Shown here: positions 8,409 to 16,875 of the stretch, in pieces | How the letters are laid out: every line of letters begins with the position of its first letter | How positions within the stretch are numbered: the first letter of the stretch is position 1 | Source of the DNA: Pseudoluteimonas sp044226035 | GTDB taxonomy: Bacteria; Pseudomonadota; Gammaproteobacteria; Xanthomonadales; Xanthomonadaceae | Direction of reading: 5' to 3' | NCBI GenBank assembly: GCA_044226035.1 | Contig: JBGAHT010000030.1 | Span: 1 to 32,553 of the forward strand | DNA length: 32,553 bases | Notes under the pieces: generated by a model | Database searches by the model: none | What the model was told of the DNA's origin: nothing | What the model saw: the letters and a program-made list of their open reading frames with translations, nothing else | Translations under genes and position numbers: made by a program

Positions 8409-9434
8409 TTCCGGCCACAGCAGCATCGCGTCGCCGTAGCTGAAGAAGCGGTAGCGTTCGCGCACCGCGTGCTCGTAGGCTTTGAGGATGCGGTCCTTGC
8501 CGGCGAACGCGGACACCAGCATCAGCAGCGTGCTCTCGGGCAGGTGGAAGTTGGTCAGCAGCGCGTCGACGCTGCGGATGCGAACGCCCGGGAACAGGAA
8601 GATGCTGGTCTCGCCGGCGAAGGGCTGCAGTTCGCCAGCGTGCATCGCCGATTCCAGCGCGCGCACGACCGTGGTGCCGACCGCGACCACGCGCCCGCCG
8701 GCCGCGCGCGTGCGCCGCACCTGCTGCACCAGTTCCGCGCCGACGTTCAGCCATTCGCTGTGCATGCGGTGTTCGCGGATGTCGTCCACGCGCACCGGCT
8801 GGAACGTGCCCGCGCCGACGTGCAGGGTGACGTGGCCGAAATGCACGCCGCGTTCGCGCAGGGCTTCGAGCAGCGCCTCGTCGAAATGCAGCCCTGCGGT
8901 GGGCGCGGCGACCGCGCCGACTTCGCGCGCGAACACGGTCTGGTAGCGCTCGGCGTCGTCGGCGCCCGGCTCGCGCTGGATGTACGGCGGCAGCGGCATC
9001 CGCCCGGCGTGCAGCAGCCAGTTTTCCAGCGGTTCGGGCACGTGGAAGCGCAATTGCCAGAAACCGCCCTCCTCGCGCGCCAGCACCTCGGCCTCGCCGC
9101 CGGCATCGAGCGCGATGCGGCTGCCGACCTGCGGCGGCTTGCTCACGCCCAGCTGCGCGCGCGCGGCGTTGTCCGGCAACAGGCGTTCGATCAGGATCTC
9201 CACGCGCCCGCCGCTGGCCTTCTGCCCGAACAGCCGCGCCGGAATCACCCGCGTGTCGTTGAACACCAGCAGGTCGCCCGGCTGCAGCAGCGAGGGCAGG
9301 TCGCGCACGCGCATGTCCGCGAACGGGACCTCGCCCGGCGGAACGACCAGCAGGCGGCTGGCCGAACGCTCGGGCAATGGCGCCTGAGCGATCAGCTCCG
9401 GCGGCAGTGCGTAGTGGAAGTCGGATTTCTTCAA
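8376..9434 (-). CDS. queA: S-adenosylmethionine:tRNA ribosyltransferase-isomerase QueA
   Basis: 352 residues. QueA transfers and isomerises the ribosyl part of SAM onto preQ1 at tRNA position 34, making epoxyqueuosine, after Tgt. Family motifs are present along its length: FHYALPPELIAQ at the start, LLVFNDTRVIPARLFG, ERYQTVFA, AAPTAGLHF, LHVGAGTFQPV and TNFHLPESTLLMLVSAF. The last codons overlap the opposite-strand LprI-like gene (8376-8408). A 97-bp inverted repeat occupies most of its upstream gap. Confidence 0.96.
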   Translation of the reverse strand: MKKSDFHYALPPELIAQAPLPERSASRLLVVPPGEVPFADMRVRDLPSLLQPGDLLVFNDTRVIPARLFGQKASGGRVEILIERLLPDNAARAQLGVSKPPQVGSRIALDAGGEAEVLAREEGGFWQLRFHVPEPLENWLLHAGRMPLPPYIQREPGADDAERYQTVFAREVGAVAAPTAGLHFDEALLEALRERGVHFGHVTLHVGAGTFQPVRVDDIREHRMHSEWLNVGAELVQQVRRTRAAGGRVVAVGTTVVRALESAMHAGELQPFAGETSIFLFPGVRIRSVDALLTNFHLPESTLLMLVSAFAGKDRILKAYEHAVRERYRFFSYGDAMLLWPESGLARLDDRG

Positions 9435-9458
9435 GGGGCGGGCCGCGATGTTTCCATT

Positions 9459-9556
9459 GTCATCCTGAGGCGAAGCCGAAGGACCTGCTTCTCCGCTCTT
9501 GTTGCCATCGATACGATGGAAACAACAACAGGTCCTTCGCTGCGCTCAGGATGACA
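9459..9556. repeat. Inverted repeat GTCATCCTGAG ... CTCAGGATGAC
   Basis: Left arm at 9459-9469 continues through a GCGAAGCCGAAGGACCTG segment; right arm at 9545-9555 is preceded by CAGGTCCTTCGCTGCG. The arms are therefore extended imperfect complements (about 30 nt each) around a short unrelated core. It lies between the 5' end of queA and the 3' end of the Lrp-type gene. It resembles nested intergenic miniature elements known from proteobacteria; no transposase is present. Confidence 0.7.
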
Positions 9557-9567
9557 GCAATATTTTC

Positions 9568-9999
9568 TCACCGCTCGAACTTCGCCGACAGGATGATCGA
9601 GGAGGTGGTGCGCTCGACGCCGTCGAGCCCGCCGATGCGGTCGGTGAGCTCGTCCATGTCGGCGATCGCCGGCACCACGCCGAGCGCGACCAGGTCGAAC
9701 GGCCCGCTGACCGAATGCAGCGCGCGCACCTCGGGCATCGCGCGCAGCGCCTCCACCACCGCCGCCATCTGCCGCGGCAGCACCGTGACCATGATGTGCG
9801 CGCGGATATGGCCGCGTTCGGCCGCCTCGTGCACGCGCACGGTGTAGCCGCCGATCACGCCCTCGCGTTCGAGCCGTTCGATCCGGCCCTGCACCGTGCT
9901 GCGCGAGAGCTTGAGCCGGCGGGCGATCTCGGCGGTGGAGGCGCGGGCGTTCTCGCGCAGGGCGCTGAGCAGGCGCTGGTCGGTGTCGGAGAGCTTCAT
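9568..9999 (-). CDS. Lrp/AsnC family transcriptional regulator
   Basis: 143 residues, the normal size. The N-terminal helix-turn-helix is recognisable: MKLSDTDQRLLSALREN, then STAEIARRLKLSRSTVQGRIERLEREGVI with the IxGYTV turn (here IGGYTVRV). The C-terminal ligand-binding RAM domain includes VRALHSVSGPFDLVALGVV and ends with SSIILSAKFER. These proteins form octamers and often respond to amino acids. The start at 9999 is set by the conserved LSDTD. It is divergent from a class III aminotransferase, which suggests a local, amino-acid-responsive control circuit (inference). Confidence 0.92.
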   Translation of the reverse strand: MKLSDTDQRLLSALRENARASTAEIARRLKLSRSTVQGRIERLEREGVIGGYTVRVHEAAERGHIRAHIMVTVLPRQMAAVVEALRAMPEVRALHSVSGPFDLVALGVVPAIADMDELTDRIGGLDGVERTTSSIILSAKFER

Positions 10000-10033
10000 T
10001 CCGTACGATCCTGGCCGTCGATTCGACGGAATA

Positions 10034-10061
10034 TAGCCGCATTTCGTCGTTCTTGCGGCTA
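10034..10061. promoter_or_regulatory. Candidate operator: TAGCCGCA-N12-TGCGGCTA
   Basis: A perfect 8-bp inverted repeat with a 12-bp spacer lies near the middle of the 120-bp gap between the Lrp-type regulator and the aminotransferase. A second near-palindrome (CCGGAATTCTCCGG) follows at about 10069-10082. The dyad and its placement suit a dimeric Lrp-family protein. It could alternatively form an RNA hairpin. Confidence 0.5.
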
Positions 10062-10119
10062 CCTTTCGCCGGAATTCTCCGGATAATGGCGGTTTGAGCG
10101 CCCGAACCCGGAGATTCCC

Positions 10120-11613
10120 ATGGCCGCGACCGAACTTCTCGCCCCGCTGCGCGCGCACGGCAAGGCCCGCACCAGCGGCCTCGCCGACGCCACCATCCTC
10201 GACTTCGCCGCCCGCGATCCGCGGCTGGGCGAGGCGATCGCCGCCGCGGCCGCGGAATACGCGCGCGTGCGCGACGAATTCCCGGAGCTGCTCGACCTGG
10301 ACGAGGACGCGCAGACGCTGGAAGTGCAGTCGGGCTTCGTCAACTTCTACGCGCACGACGCCGCCAACCCCTACGTCGCGCTGGCCGCGCGCGGCCCGTG
10401 GCTGGTCACGCTCAAGGGCGCGGTGCTGTACGACACCGGCGGCTACGGCATGCTCGGCTTCGGCCACACCCCGGAAAAGGTGATGGCGGCGATGGCCCGG
10501 CCGCAGGCGGTGGCCAACATCATGACCCCGAACCTGTCGCAGCTGCGCTTCACGCGCGCGCTGAAGCGGGAAATCGGCTCGACCCGCGGCGGCTGCCCGT
10601 ACGCGAGCTTCATGTGCCTCAATTCCGGTTCGGAATCGGTGTCGCTGGCCGCGCGCATCGTCGATGCGAACGCCAAGACCATGACCGATCCGGGCGCGCG
10701 CCACGCCGGCAAGGCGATCAAGCGCGTGGTGGTGAAGGGCGCGTTCCACGGCCGCACCGACAAGCCCGCGCTGTATTCGGATTCCAGCCGCAAGACCTAC
10801 GTCCAGTACCTGGCCAGCTACCGCGGCGAATCGAGCGTGATCACGATCCCGCCGTACGACCAGGACGCGCTGCGCAAGGCCTTCGCCGACGCCGAGGCCA
10901 ACGGCTGGTTCATCGAGGCGATGTTCCTCGAGCCGGTGATGGGCGAAGGCGACCCGGGCCGCAGCGTGCCGCCGGCGTTCTACCAGCTGGCGCGCGAGCT
11001 GACCCGCGCGCACGGCAGCCTGTTCCTGGTCGATTCGATCCAGGCCGGCCTGCGCGCCACCGGTTATCTCTCCGTCGTCGATTACCCGGGCTTCGAAGGC
11101 CTGGACGCGCCGGACATGGAAACCTATTCCAAGGCGCTCAACGCCGCGCAGTACCCGCTGTCGGTGCTCGCCGTGACCGAGGCCACCGCCGCGATCTACA
11201 AGCGCGGCCTGTACGGCAACACCATGACCGCGAACCCGCGCGCGCTCGACGTCGCCTGCGCGGTGCTGGCGCAGCTCACCCCGGAACTGCGCGCCAACAT
11301 CCAGCAGCGCGGCAAGGAAGCGCTGGCCAAGCTCGAGGCGCTGAAGGCCGAACTGCCCGGCCTGATCACCAAGGTCCAGGGCACCGGCCTGCTGTTCTCG
11401 TGCGAGCTTGCGCCGCAGTTCAAGGGCTACGGCGCCGGTTCCAGCGAGGAATGGCTGCGCGAGCACGGGCTGGGCGTGATCCACGGTGGCGAGAACTCGC
11501 TGCGCTTCACCCCGCACTTCGCCATCGGCGCCGAGGAACTCGACCTGCTGGTCTCGCTGGTGAAGCGCGCGCTGCTCGAAGGCCCGCGCGTGCAGCAGCC
11601 TGCCGCGGCGTAA
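10120..11613 (+). CDS. Class III (ornithine/acetylornithine-type) PLP-dependent aminotransferase, substrate unknown
   Basis: 497 residues. The fold-type I features are visible in order: LYDTGGYGMLGFGH, the phosphate-binding NSGSES at residues 168-173, FHGRTDKPA at 209-217, and the putative Schiff-base Lys338 in TYSKALNAAQ. The cofactor-ring Asp is Asp305, but the common DEVQ reads DSIQAG here. The final Thr loop reads GNTMTANP. The N-terminal 95 residues form an extension before the catalytic region. Enzymes of the class move amino groups from omega-amines, ornithine, lysine or GABA to 2-oxoacids; I cannot choose among them. GGAG precedes the ATG at 10120. Divergence from an Lrp-type regulator suggests amino-acid catabolism. 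Confidence 0.85.
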   Translation: MAATELLAPLRAHGKARTSGLADATILDFAARDPRLGEAIAAAAAEYARVRDEFPELLDLDEDAQTLEVQSGFVNFYAHDAANPYVALAARGPWLVTLKGAVLYDTGGYGMLGFGHTPEKVMAAMARPQAVANIMTPNLSQLRFTRALKREIGSTRGGCPYASFMCLNSGSESVSLAARIVDANAKTMTDPGARHAGKAIKRVVVKGAFHGRTDKPALYSDSSRKTYVQYLASYRGESSVITIPPYDQDALRKAFADAEANGWFIEAMFLEPVMGEGDPGRSVPPAFYQLARELTRAHGSLFLVDSIQAGLRATGYLSVVDYPGFEGLDAPDMETYSKALNAAQYPLSVLAVTEATAAIYKRGLYGNTMTANPRALDVACAVLAQLTPELRANIQQRGKEALAKLEALKAELPGLITKVQGTGLLFSCELAPQFKGYGAGSSEEWLREHGLGVIHGGENSLRFTPHFAIGAEELDLLVSLVKRALLEGPRVQQPAAA

Positions 11614-11633
11614 GCGCGTTAGACTCGGATCAA

Positions 11634-11993
11634 ATGTCAACGTTACTCCTAGCAATTCTTCTTCAATCGGCCGCCAGCGACATGCCGCTGGCGCAGGCTG
11701 AGGCGCTTGCTCGCCGAGATGAAGCGACTTTGCAGGGCGATCTGTCGTCGAGGTTCTTTTCTTCGCAAGAGAAAGCCGTCGGCAGGTCATTGGTTGCATG
11801 CGGCGTGACCAATCCACGCGAGGTGGCCGGCATCATGGTGGTGATGCGGCTCAATGAGCGGGGACAGGTGACCCAGACGTGGCTCAACAAACCAAGCCAG
11901 CTCGGACAATGCTTCGAGACGAAGCTGCGATCTGAAGCTCTGGAGCTAGACGGACGCCCAGAGTTCTACACCTTCGTCAACTTCAACTTCTAA
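11634..11993 (+). CDS. Small exported hypothetical protein, atypical codon use
   Basis: 119 residues. The first residues (MSTLLLAILLQSAAS) look like a short signal peptide. The C-terminal half (AGIMVVMRLNERGQVTQTWL, one Cys, then a closing FYTFVNFNF strand) has the strand-helix-strand pattern of TonB-C-like energy-transducer ends, a weak resemblance only. Two cysteines (in VACGV and QCFETK) could pair. The opening codons include TTA, CTA, ATT and CTT, rare in the neighbours, so the DNA is lower in GC and may be acquired. TAGACT at 11620-11625 may be its -10 box. It starts 20 bp after the aminotransferase stop. Real coding is likely but unproven. Confidence 0.6.
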   Translation: MSTLLLAILLQSAASDMPLAQAEALARRDEATLQGDLSSRFFSSQEKAVGRSLVACGVTNPREVAGIMVVMRLNERGQVTQTWLNKPSQLGQCFETKLRSEALELDGRPEFYTFVNFNF

Positions 11994-12012
11994 GCTCCAT
12001 CCTGCAAGCCGA

Positions 12013-12704
12013 TCAGGTCCGGCGGCGGCGCAACCACCATGCGCCGCCCGCCAGCACGACGACGGCCGCTAGCCACAAGATCCAGCGATTGGCTTTCGCC
12101 GACGCCGCATCGGCGACGGTATCGCTGGCCGCGACGACATTTTCGGGCACCGCATCCGACGCGGGAATCCACACCCCGCCCTGCAACGCCACCCTGCCCT
12201 GCAGCGGCGGCAGTTCCAGTTCGCGCCAGCGCACGCGCAGGTCGCCGACCTGCGGATCGAGCGGATTGTCGGCGGTGCCGAGGCCGTCGCCCTCGGGCTG
12301 GAACGTCGCCGCGAGGTTCGCCGGCAACGCCGAGAAGCCCGGGCGGAAATCGCGCCAGTTGCCGAACTCCTTGAGAACGTCGTCGTCGATCGGCTTGCCG
12401 TCGAGGGTCGCGTCCTCGGCGATCCAGTAGCGCGTTTCGATCGGGAAACCGGCCGGGTTGCGATACGCCTTCGCGTAGCCGGAGGAATCGATCGGCTGCG
12501 CGCTCCATTCCTTGCGGTAGCCCGGGCCGAACCTGCGCCACTGCAGCATCTCGACCTGGCGCTGCAGGCCGAAGCCGTGCGCGACCACGCCGAACTCCGC
12601 GTCGCGCGGCGGGTGCGCCGTCGCCGGCTGGCCTTGCGGTTGCGCGGCATCCTGCGCATGCGCGCCGCCGGCCAGCGCCAGCAGCAACGCCAATGCCGCG
12701 AACC

Positions 12705-12708
<4 letters not shown>
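12013..12708 (-). CDS. TMEM43-like membrane-anchored exported protein
   Basis: 231 residues. Signal peptide MRFAALALLLALAGGAHAQ, then a periplasmic region that follows the TMEM43/DUF1625 pattern: DAEFGVVAHGFGLQRQVEMLQW, YRKEWSAQPIDSSGYAKAYRNPAGFP, and a C-terminal single membrane helix (WILWLAAVVVLAGGAWW) with a short RRRR tail. Function of bacterial TMEM43 relatives is not established; the human protein is a nuclear-envelope membrane protein. It is shorter than typical members, which have several C-terminal helices. Its ATG overlaps the stop of the MBL-fold gene (ATGA), so the two are translationally coupled. Confidence 0.65.
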
Positions 12709-13595
<887 letters not shown>

Positions 13596-13653
13596 GCCGC
13601 GATTCTAGCGCCGCGGGCGCGAATGGAGCGTTGTCGCCCCGGCGACGGCGCGC

Positions 13654-14268
13654 TCAGCGCGCTTCGGCGCCGAAGTGGAACACGAACGCCCCCGCGGCCG
13701 GATCATCGGCGGCCACCCGGATCGCCTGCGCCGGGGTCCCCGCCCCGATGCTGCCCGTGCCGGTCGCGTCGGGCTCGCCCGCGACCAGGCGCAGGCGGCT
13801 TTCGCGCCAGCCGCGCACTTCGATGCGCACCTCGCGGCCGGCGCGGAAATGCAGCGTGCCCTGCGCATCGCGCGGGACCGCGACGTTGCGCCCGTCGCCG
13901 TCGTCGAGGTCGCCCTGGGCGAACGCGAACAGCGGCTCGCCGTCGGCGAGCACGGCGAAGCGCCAGTCGGTGGTGCCGGGCGAACCGTCGTGTTCGACCA
14001 CGATGCGTTCGACGCGCAAGGTCGCCGCCTCGTCCTCCGTGCGCGGCGCCGATTGCGCGGGCGTCGCCGGCGGCGTCGGCACGGCGGCGGGCGATGCCTC
14101 GTCGGCCTCGCGGCTCTTGTTGCGCAGTTCGAGCAGGTTGCCGGCGAGCGTGGTCAGCGCAACGAGGAACACCACGACCGCGGCCGCCTTCGCCGGCAGT
14201 TGCCGGTACCACGGCGTCTTCGGCGACGCCGGGTGCCGGTCATCGTGCTGCGGCTGGCCGGTGTTCAT
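13654..14268 (-). CDS. Membrane-anchored hypothetical protein after ggt
   Basis: 204 residues, unrecognised. A polar N-terminus is followed by one membrane helix at about residues 27-47 (KAAAVVVFLVALTTLAGNLL), so most of the protein is likely periplasmic. A Pro/Ala-rich linker (about 58-75) leads to a beta-rich C-terminal domain with WRFAVLADGEPLFAF, a DDGDGR acidic loop, and repeated strands such as EVRIEVRGWRESRLRLVAGE. The start overlaps the ggt stop by 4 nt (ATGA), so it is co-translated with ggt. Confidence 0.7.
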   Translation of the reverse strand: MNTGQPQHDDRHPASPKTPWYRQLPAKAAAVVVFLVALTTLAGNLLELRNKSREADEASPAAVPTPPATPAQSAPRTEDEAATLRVERIVVEHDGSPGTTDWRFAVLADGEPLFAFAQGDLDDGDGRNVAVPRDAQGTLHFRAGREVRIEVRGWRESRLRLVAGEPDATGTGSIGAGTPAQAIRVAADDPAAGAFVFHFGAEAR

Positions 14269-15965
14269 GGCGAGACCACCACCTTGCCTTCGCCGACCGG
14301 ATTGCGCGGATCGGCGCCGGCGTGCATCGCGTTGTCGCGGCGGTCCCAGTCGACCGCGTGCATCAGCACCAGCGGATCGGTGTAGTCGTCGACGCGATAG
14401 CCCATCGCCTGCAGCTTCGCCACGACCTCGTCCGCCAGCGCGCCCGGCTCCTCGGTGATGGCGTCGGGCAGGTACTGGTGGTGGTAGCGCGGCAACGCGA
14501 CGACCTGCGGCGAATCCATGCCGGCGTCGAAGCCGAGGATGCCGATCATGGTCGCGGTGATGATGCGGCTGCCGCCCTTGGCGCCGAGCACCGCGATGCG
14601 GTCCGGGCCGAACATGAAGGTCGGGCTCATCGAACTGAGCGGACGCCGGCCCGGCGCGACCGCGTTCGCGTCGTAGCCGGTCACGCCGAATGCGTTCGGC
14701 GTGCCGGGCTTGAGCGCGAAATCGTCCATCTCGTCGTTGAGCAGGAAGCCCGCGCCGCCGACCACCATGCCCGAGCCGTAGGCGAGGTTCACGGTCTGCG
14801 TCACCGCGGCGAGGTTGCCGTCGGCGTCCATGATCGAGAAGTGCGTGGTGTTGACCGATTCCCGTGGCGGCAGCGTGCCCGGCAGCATCGCGCTCGGCGT
14901 GGCCTTGTCCGGCAGGATCGACGCGCGCAGGCCCGCGGCGTAGTCGTCGCTGGTGAGCAGCCGCACCGGGATCTTCACCGAATCCGGATCGCCCAGGTAC
15001 AGGGTGCGGTCGCGGTAGGCGCGGCGCATCGCCTCGACTTCGTAATGGATGCGCTGCGCGGGTTCGAGCGCCTTCAGGTCCCAGCCTTCGAGGATCTTCA
15101 GGATCTCGGCGAGGGCGATGCCGCCCGAGGACGGCGGCGGCGCGGTCACCATGTTCCAGTCGCGGTAGCGGAAGCGGATCGGTTCGCGTTCCTTGACCCG
15201 GTACGCCGCGAGTTCGGCGGCGGTCCAGTCGACGCCGTCGGCCTTCACCGACGCGAGCAGCGCCTGCGCGACCGGGCCGCGATAGAAGCCGTCGAAGCCC
15301 CGTGCGGCGATGCGTTCGAGGGTGCGCGCGAGGTCGGGCTGCCTGAGGATTTCGCCGGGTTCGGGCGCATCGCCGTCGGCCAGGTACACCGCGCGCGTCG
15401 CGGCGTAGCGTTCCATCACCGGCTTGCGATTCGCGTATTCGTTCGCCAGCCGCGGATACACGGGGAACCCGTCGCGCGCGAGGCGGATCGCCGGCGCCAG
15501 CGATTTCGACAGCGGCAGGCGCCCGTACTTGCGCGCAACGTGGACCAGCCCCGCGGGCAGGCCGGGGATGCCGGCCGAGGCCGCGCCGTTCTCGGCCTTG
15601 TCGCGATCGAGTTCGCCGTTCGCGTCGAGATAGCGCGCGGGCGTGGCGGACTGCGGCGCGACCTCGCGCGCGTCGACGAACACGTCGCGGCCGCTCTTCG
15701 CGTCGTGCAGCAGGAAGAAGCCGCCGCCGCCCAGGCCCGAGCTGACCGGTTCCACCACCGACAGCGCGGCCGAGACCGCGACCGCGGCATCGAAGGCGTT
15801 GCCGCCCTCGCGCAGGATTTCCAGCCCGGCATCGGTGGCGAGCGCGTGCGCCGAGGCGATGGCGACGCCGGGCGGGTGCGCCGGGCGCGCATCGCGCGCA
15901 GTGGCGGGCACGGCCAGCAGGCCGCACAGCAGCAGGGCGAAGAGGAAGGGAATGCGCTTCAGCAT
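14265..15965 (-). CDS. ggt: Gamma-glutamyltransferase (periplasmic Ntn hydrolase)
   Basis: 566 residues with a signal peptide (MLKRIPFLFALLLCGLLAVPATA). The precursor cleaves itself before the catalytic Thr: ESVNTTHFSIMD puts the new N-terminus at Thr373, equivalent to Thr391 of E. coli. Other family landmarks are present: SGLGGGGFFLLHD, GIPGLPAGLVHV, TAPPPSSGG, LLNDEMDDFA, GRRPLSSMSPT and GGSRIITA. It removes gamma-glutamyl groups from glutathione and related compounds in the periplasm. It follows the ferredoxin gene by 1 bp; in pseudomonads coaD, a YfhL-type ferredoxin and a ggt gene are also neighbours (from memory). Confidence 0.96.
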   Translation of the reverse strand: MLKRIPFLFALLLCGLLAVPATARDARPAHPPGVAIASAHALATDAGLEILREGGNAFDAAVAVSAALSVVEPVSSGLGGGGFFLLHDAKSGRDVFVDAREVAPQSATPARYLDANGELDRDKAENGAASAGIPGLPAGLVHVARKYGRLPLSKSLAPAIRLARDGFPVYPRLANEYANRKPVMERYAATRAVYLADGDAPEPGEILRQPDLARTLERIAARGFDGFYRGPVAQALLASVKADGVDWTAAELAAYRVKEREPIRFRYRDWNMVTAPPPSSGGIALAEILKILEGWDLKALEPAQRIHYEVEAMRRAYRDRTLYLGDPDSVKIPVRLLTSDDYAAGLRASILPDKATPSAMLPGTLPPRESVNTTHFSIMDADGNLAAVTQTVNLAYGSGMVVGGAGFLLNDEMDDFALKPGTPNAFGVTGYDANAVAPGRRPLSSMSPTFMFGPDRIAVLGAKGGSRIITATMIGILGFDAGMDSPQVVALPRYHHQYLPDAITEEPGALADEVVAKLQAMGYRVDDYTDPLVLMHAVDWDRRDNAMHAGADPRNPVGEGKVVVSP

Positions 15966-15966
15966 G

Positions 15967-16221
15967 TCACGCGGCCTCGCTCTGCAGCCGCGCGAGCTTG
16001 GCCAGCAACTGCACCTGTGTTTCCGGGTGCTGCGGATCCGGGTCGATGCATTCGACCGGGCAGACCACGACGCATTGCGGCTCGTCGAAATGGCCCACGC
16101 ATTCGGTGCAGCGCGCGGGGTCGATCACGTAGATGTCCGGCCCCTGCGAGATCGCCTTGTTCGGGCAAGCCGGTTCGCAGACGTCGCAGTTGACGCAGAG
16201 TTCGTTGATCTTCAGCGACAT
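15967..16221 (-). CDS. YfhL-type [4Fe-4S] ferredoxin
   Basis: 84 residues counted from Met at 16221, where family homology (SLKINELCVNCDVC) starts; an in-frame ATG at 16239 would add six residues (MFKARK). There are two cluster motifs: Cys9, Cys12, Cys15 and Cys19, then Cys38, Cys41, Cys50 and Cys54. The second has the 8-residue insert between Cys41 and Cys50 and the C-terminal helix seen in YfhL/Allochromatium-type 2[4Fe-4S] ferredoxins. It carries electrons at low potential in the cytoplasm; its partners are unknown. It is in the coaD-fdx-ggt order. Confidence 0.93.
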   Translation of the reverse strand: MSLKINELCVNCDVCEPACPNKAISQGPDIYVIDPARCTECVGHFDEPQCVVVCPVECIDPDPQHPETQVQLLAKLARLQSEAA

Positions 16222-16237
16222 TTTTCTTGCCTTGAAC

Positions 16238-16360
16238 ACCCTCTCCCCTGGTGGGAGAGGGTGGCGCGAAGCGCCGGGAGAGGGGAACGTCGCGGCGGAT
16301 CAACCCCTCTCCCTGCGTGCTTCGCACGCTTTCCCTCTCCCGCAAGGGGAGAGGGGAAAA
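16238..16360. repeat. Paired GGGAGAGGG-type repeats between the lipoprotein gene and fdx
   Basis: Copy 2 (16238-16285) and copy 3 (16304-16360) face each other. Each has a CTCTCCC arm, a short loop and a GGGAGAGG arm. The unit AGGGTGGCGCGAAGCGCCGGGAGAGG matches that after suhB in layout. They fill most of the 143-bp gap in front of the ferredoxin. The fold may terminate or protect the lipoprotein transcript. Confidence 0.7.
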
Positions 16361-16364
16361 GCGG

Positions 16365-16856
16365 TCACTTCGCCTCGACGAACACGTAGGTCACGCCCGA
16401 GGGTTCGACCGCGGCCTTGACCCGCTCGCCATCGGCCGGCGTGCCGATGAACAGCACTTTCACGCCCTTCATCGTGCCCGGCTGCACGCCCTTGAACGCG
16501 GCGGTGACCAGGTCGGCGGTCTTGGCCGAGGACGGGCCGCCGTAGGCGAGCATGTTGCCGGCGATGATGCCGCGGGCGACGTCGCCCTTGGCCTTGTCGA
16601 GCAGGCTGTCGTACTGGTCCTGGAAATCCGCGGCGCTCTCGGCCGGCAGCAGGTAGGCGTAGGGATTCGGGTTGCTGACGCCGTCCATGTTGCGGGTGAC
16701 GATGTCGCCCATGTATTCCATCCAGCCCTGCTTGTTGGCGGGGTCGGTCGGCATGGCGACGGCCGGTTTCTCGACCTTGGGCGCCTCGGCCTTCTTGCAT
16801 GCCGCGAACGGCAGCACCAGGCAGGCGATCAGCATCAGGCGGAACAGGTTCTTCAT
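16365..16856 (-). CDS. Small periplasmic lipoprotein, function unknown
   Basis: 163 residues. The N-terminus is a lipoprotein signal: MKNLFRLMLIACLVLPFAACKK, with lipid attachment expected at Cys20. After it comes a Lys/Pro-rich linker, then a soluble region with NKQGWMEYMGDIVTRNMDGV and a C-terminal alpha/beta segment (VKVLFIGTPADGERVKAAVEPSGVTYVFVEAK). I do not recognise the family. It sits between coaD (19 bp upstream) and the repeats preceding fdx, apparently inserted into the otherwise conserved coaD-fdx pair. Confidence 0.85.
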   Translation of the reverse strand: MKNLFRLMLIACLVLPFAACKKAEAPKVEKPAVAMPTDPANKQGWMEYMGDIVTRNMDGVSNPNPYAYLLPAESAADFQDQYDSLLDKAKGDVARGIIAGNMLAYGGPSSAKTADLVTAAFKGVQPGTMKGVKVLFIGTPADGERVKAAVEPSGVTYVFVEAK

Positions 16857-16875
16857 GGTTATCCCCCAGGGTGGT

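Noticed and set aside
9568..11817. A 749-residue frame extending the Lrp-type protein upstream
   Set aside because: The N-terminal 600 residues are antisense to the aminotransferase and have no motif. The real protein starts at 9999, where the helix-turn-helix begins.
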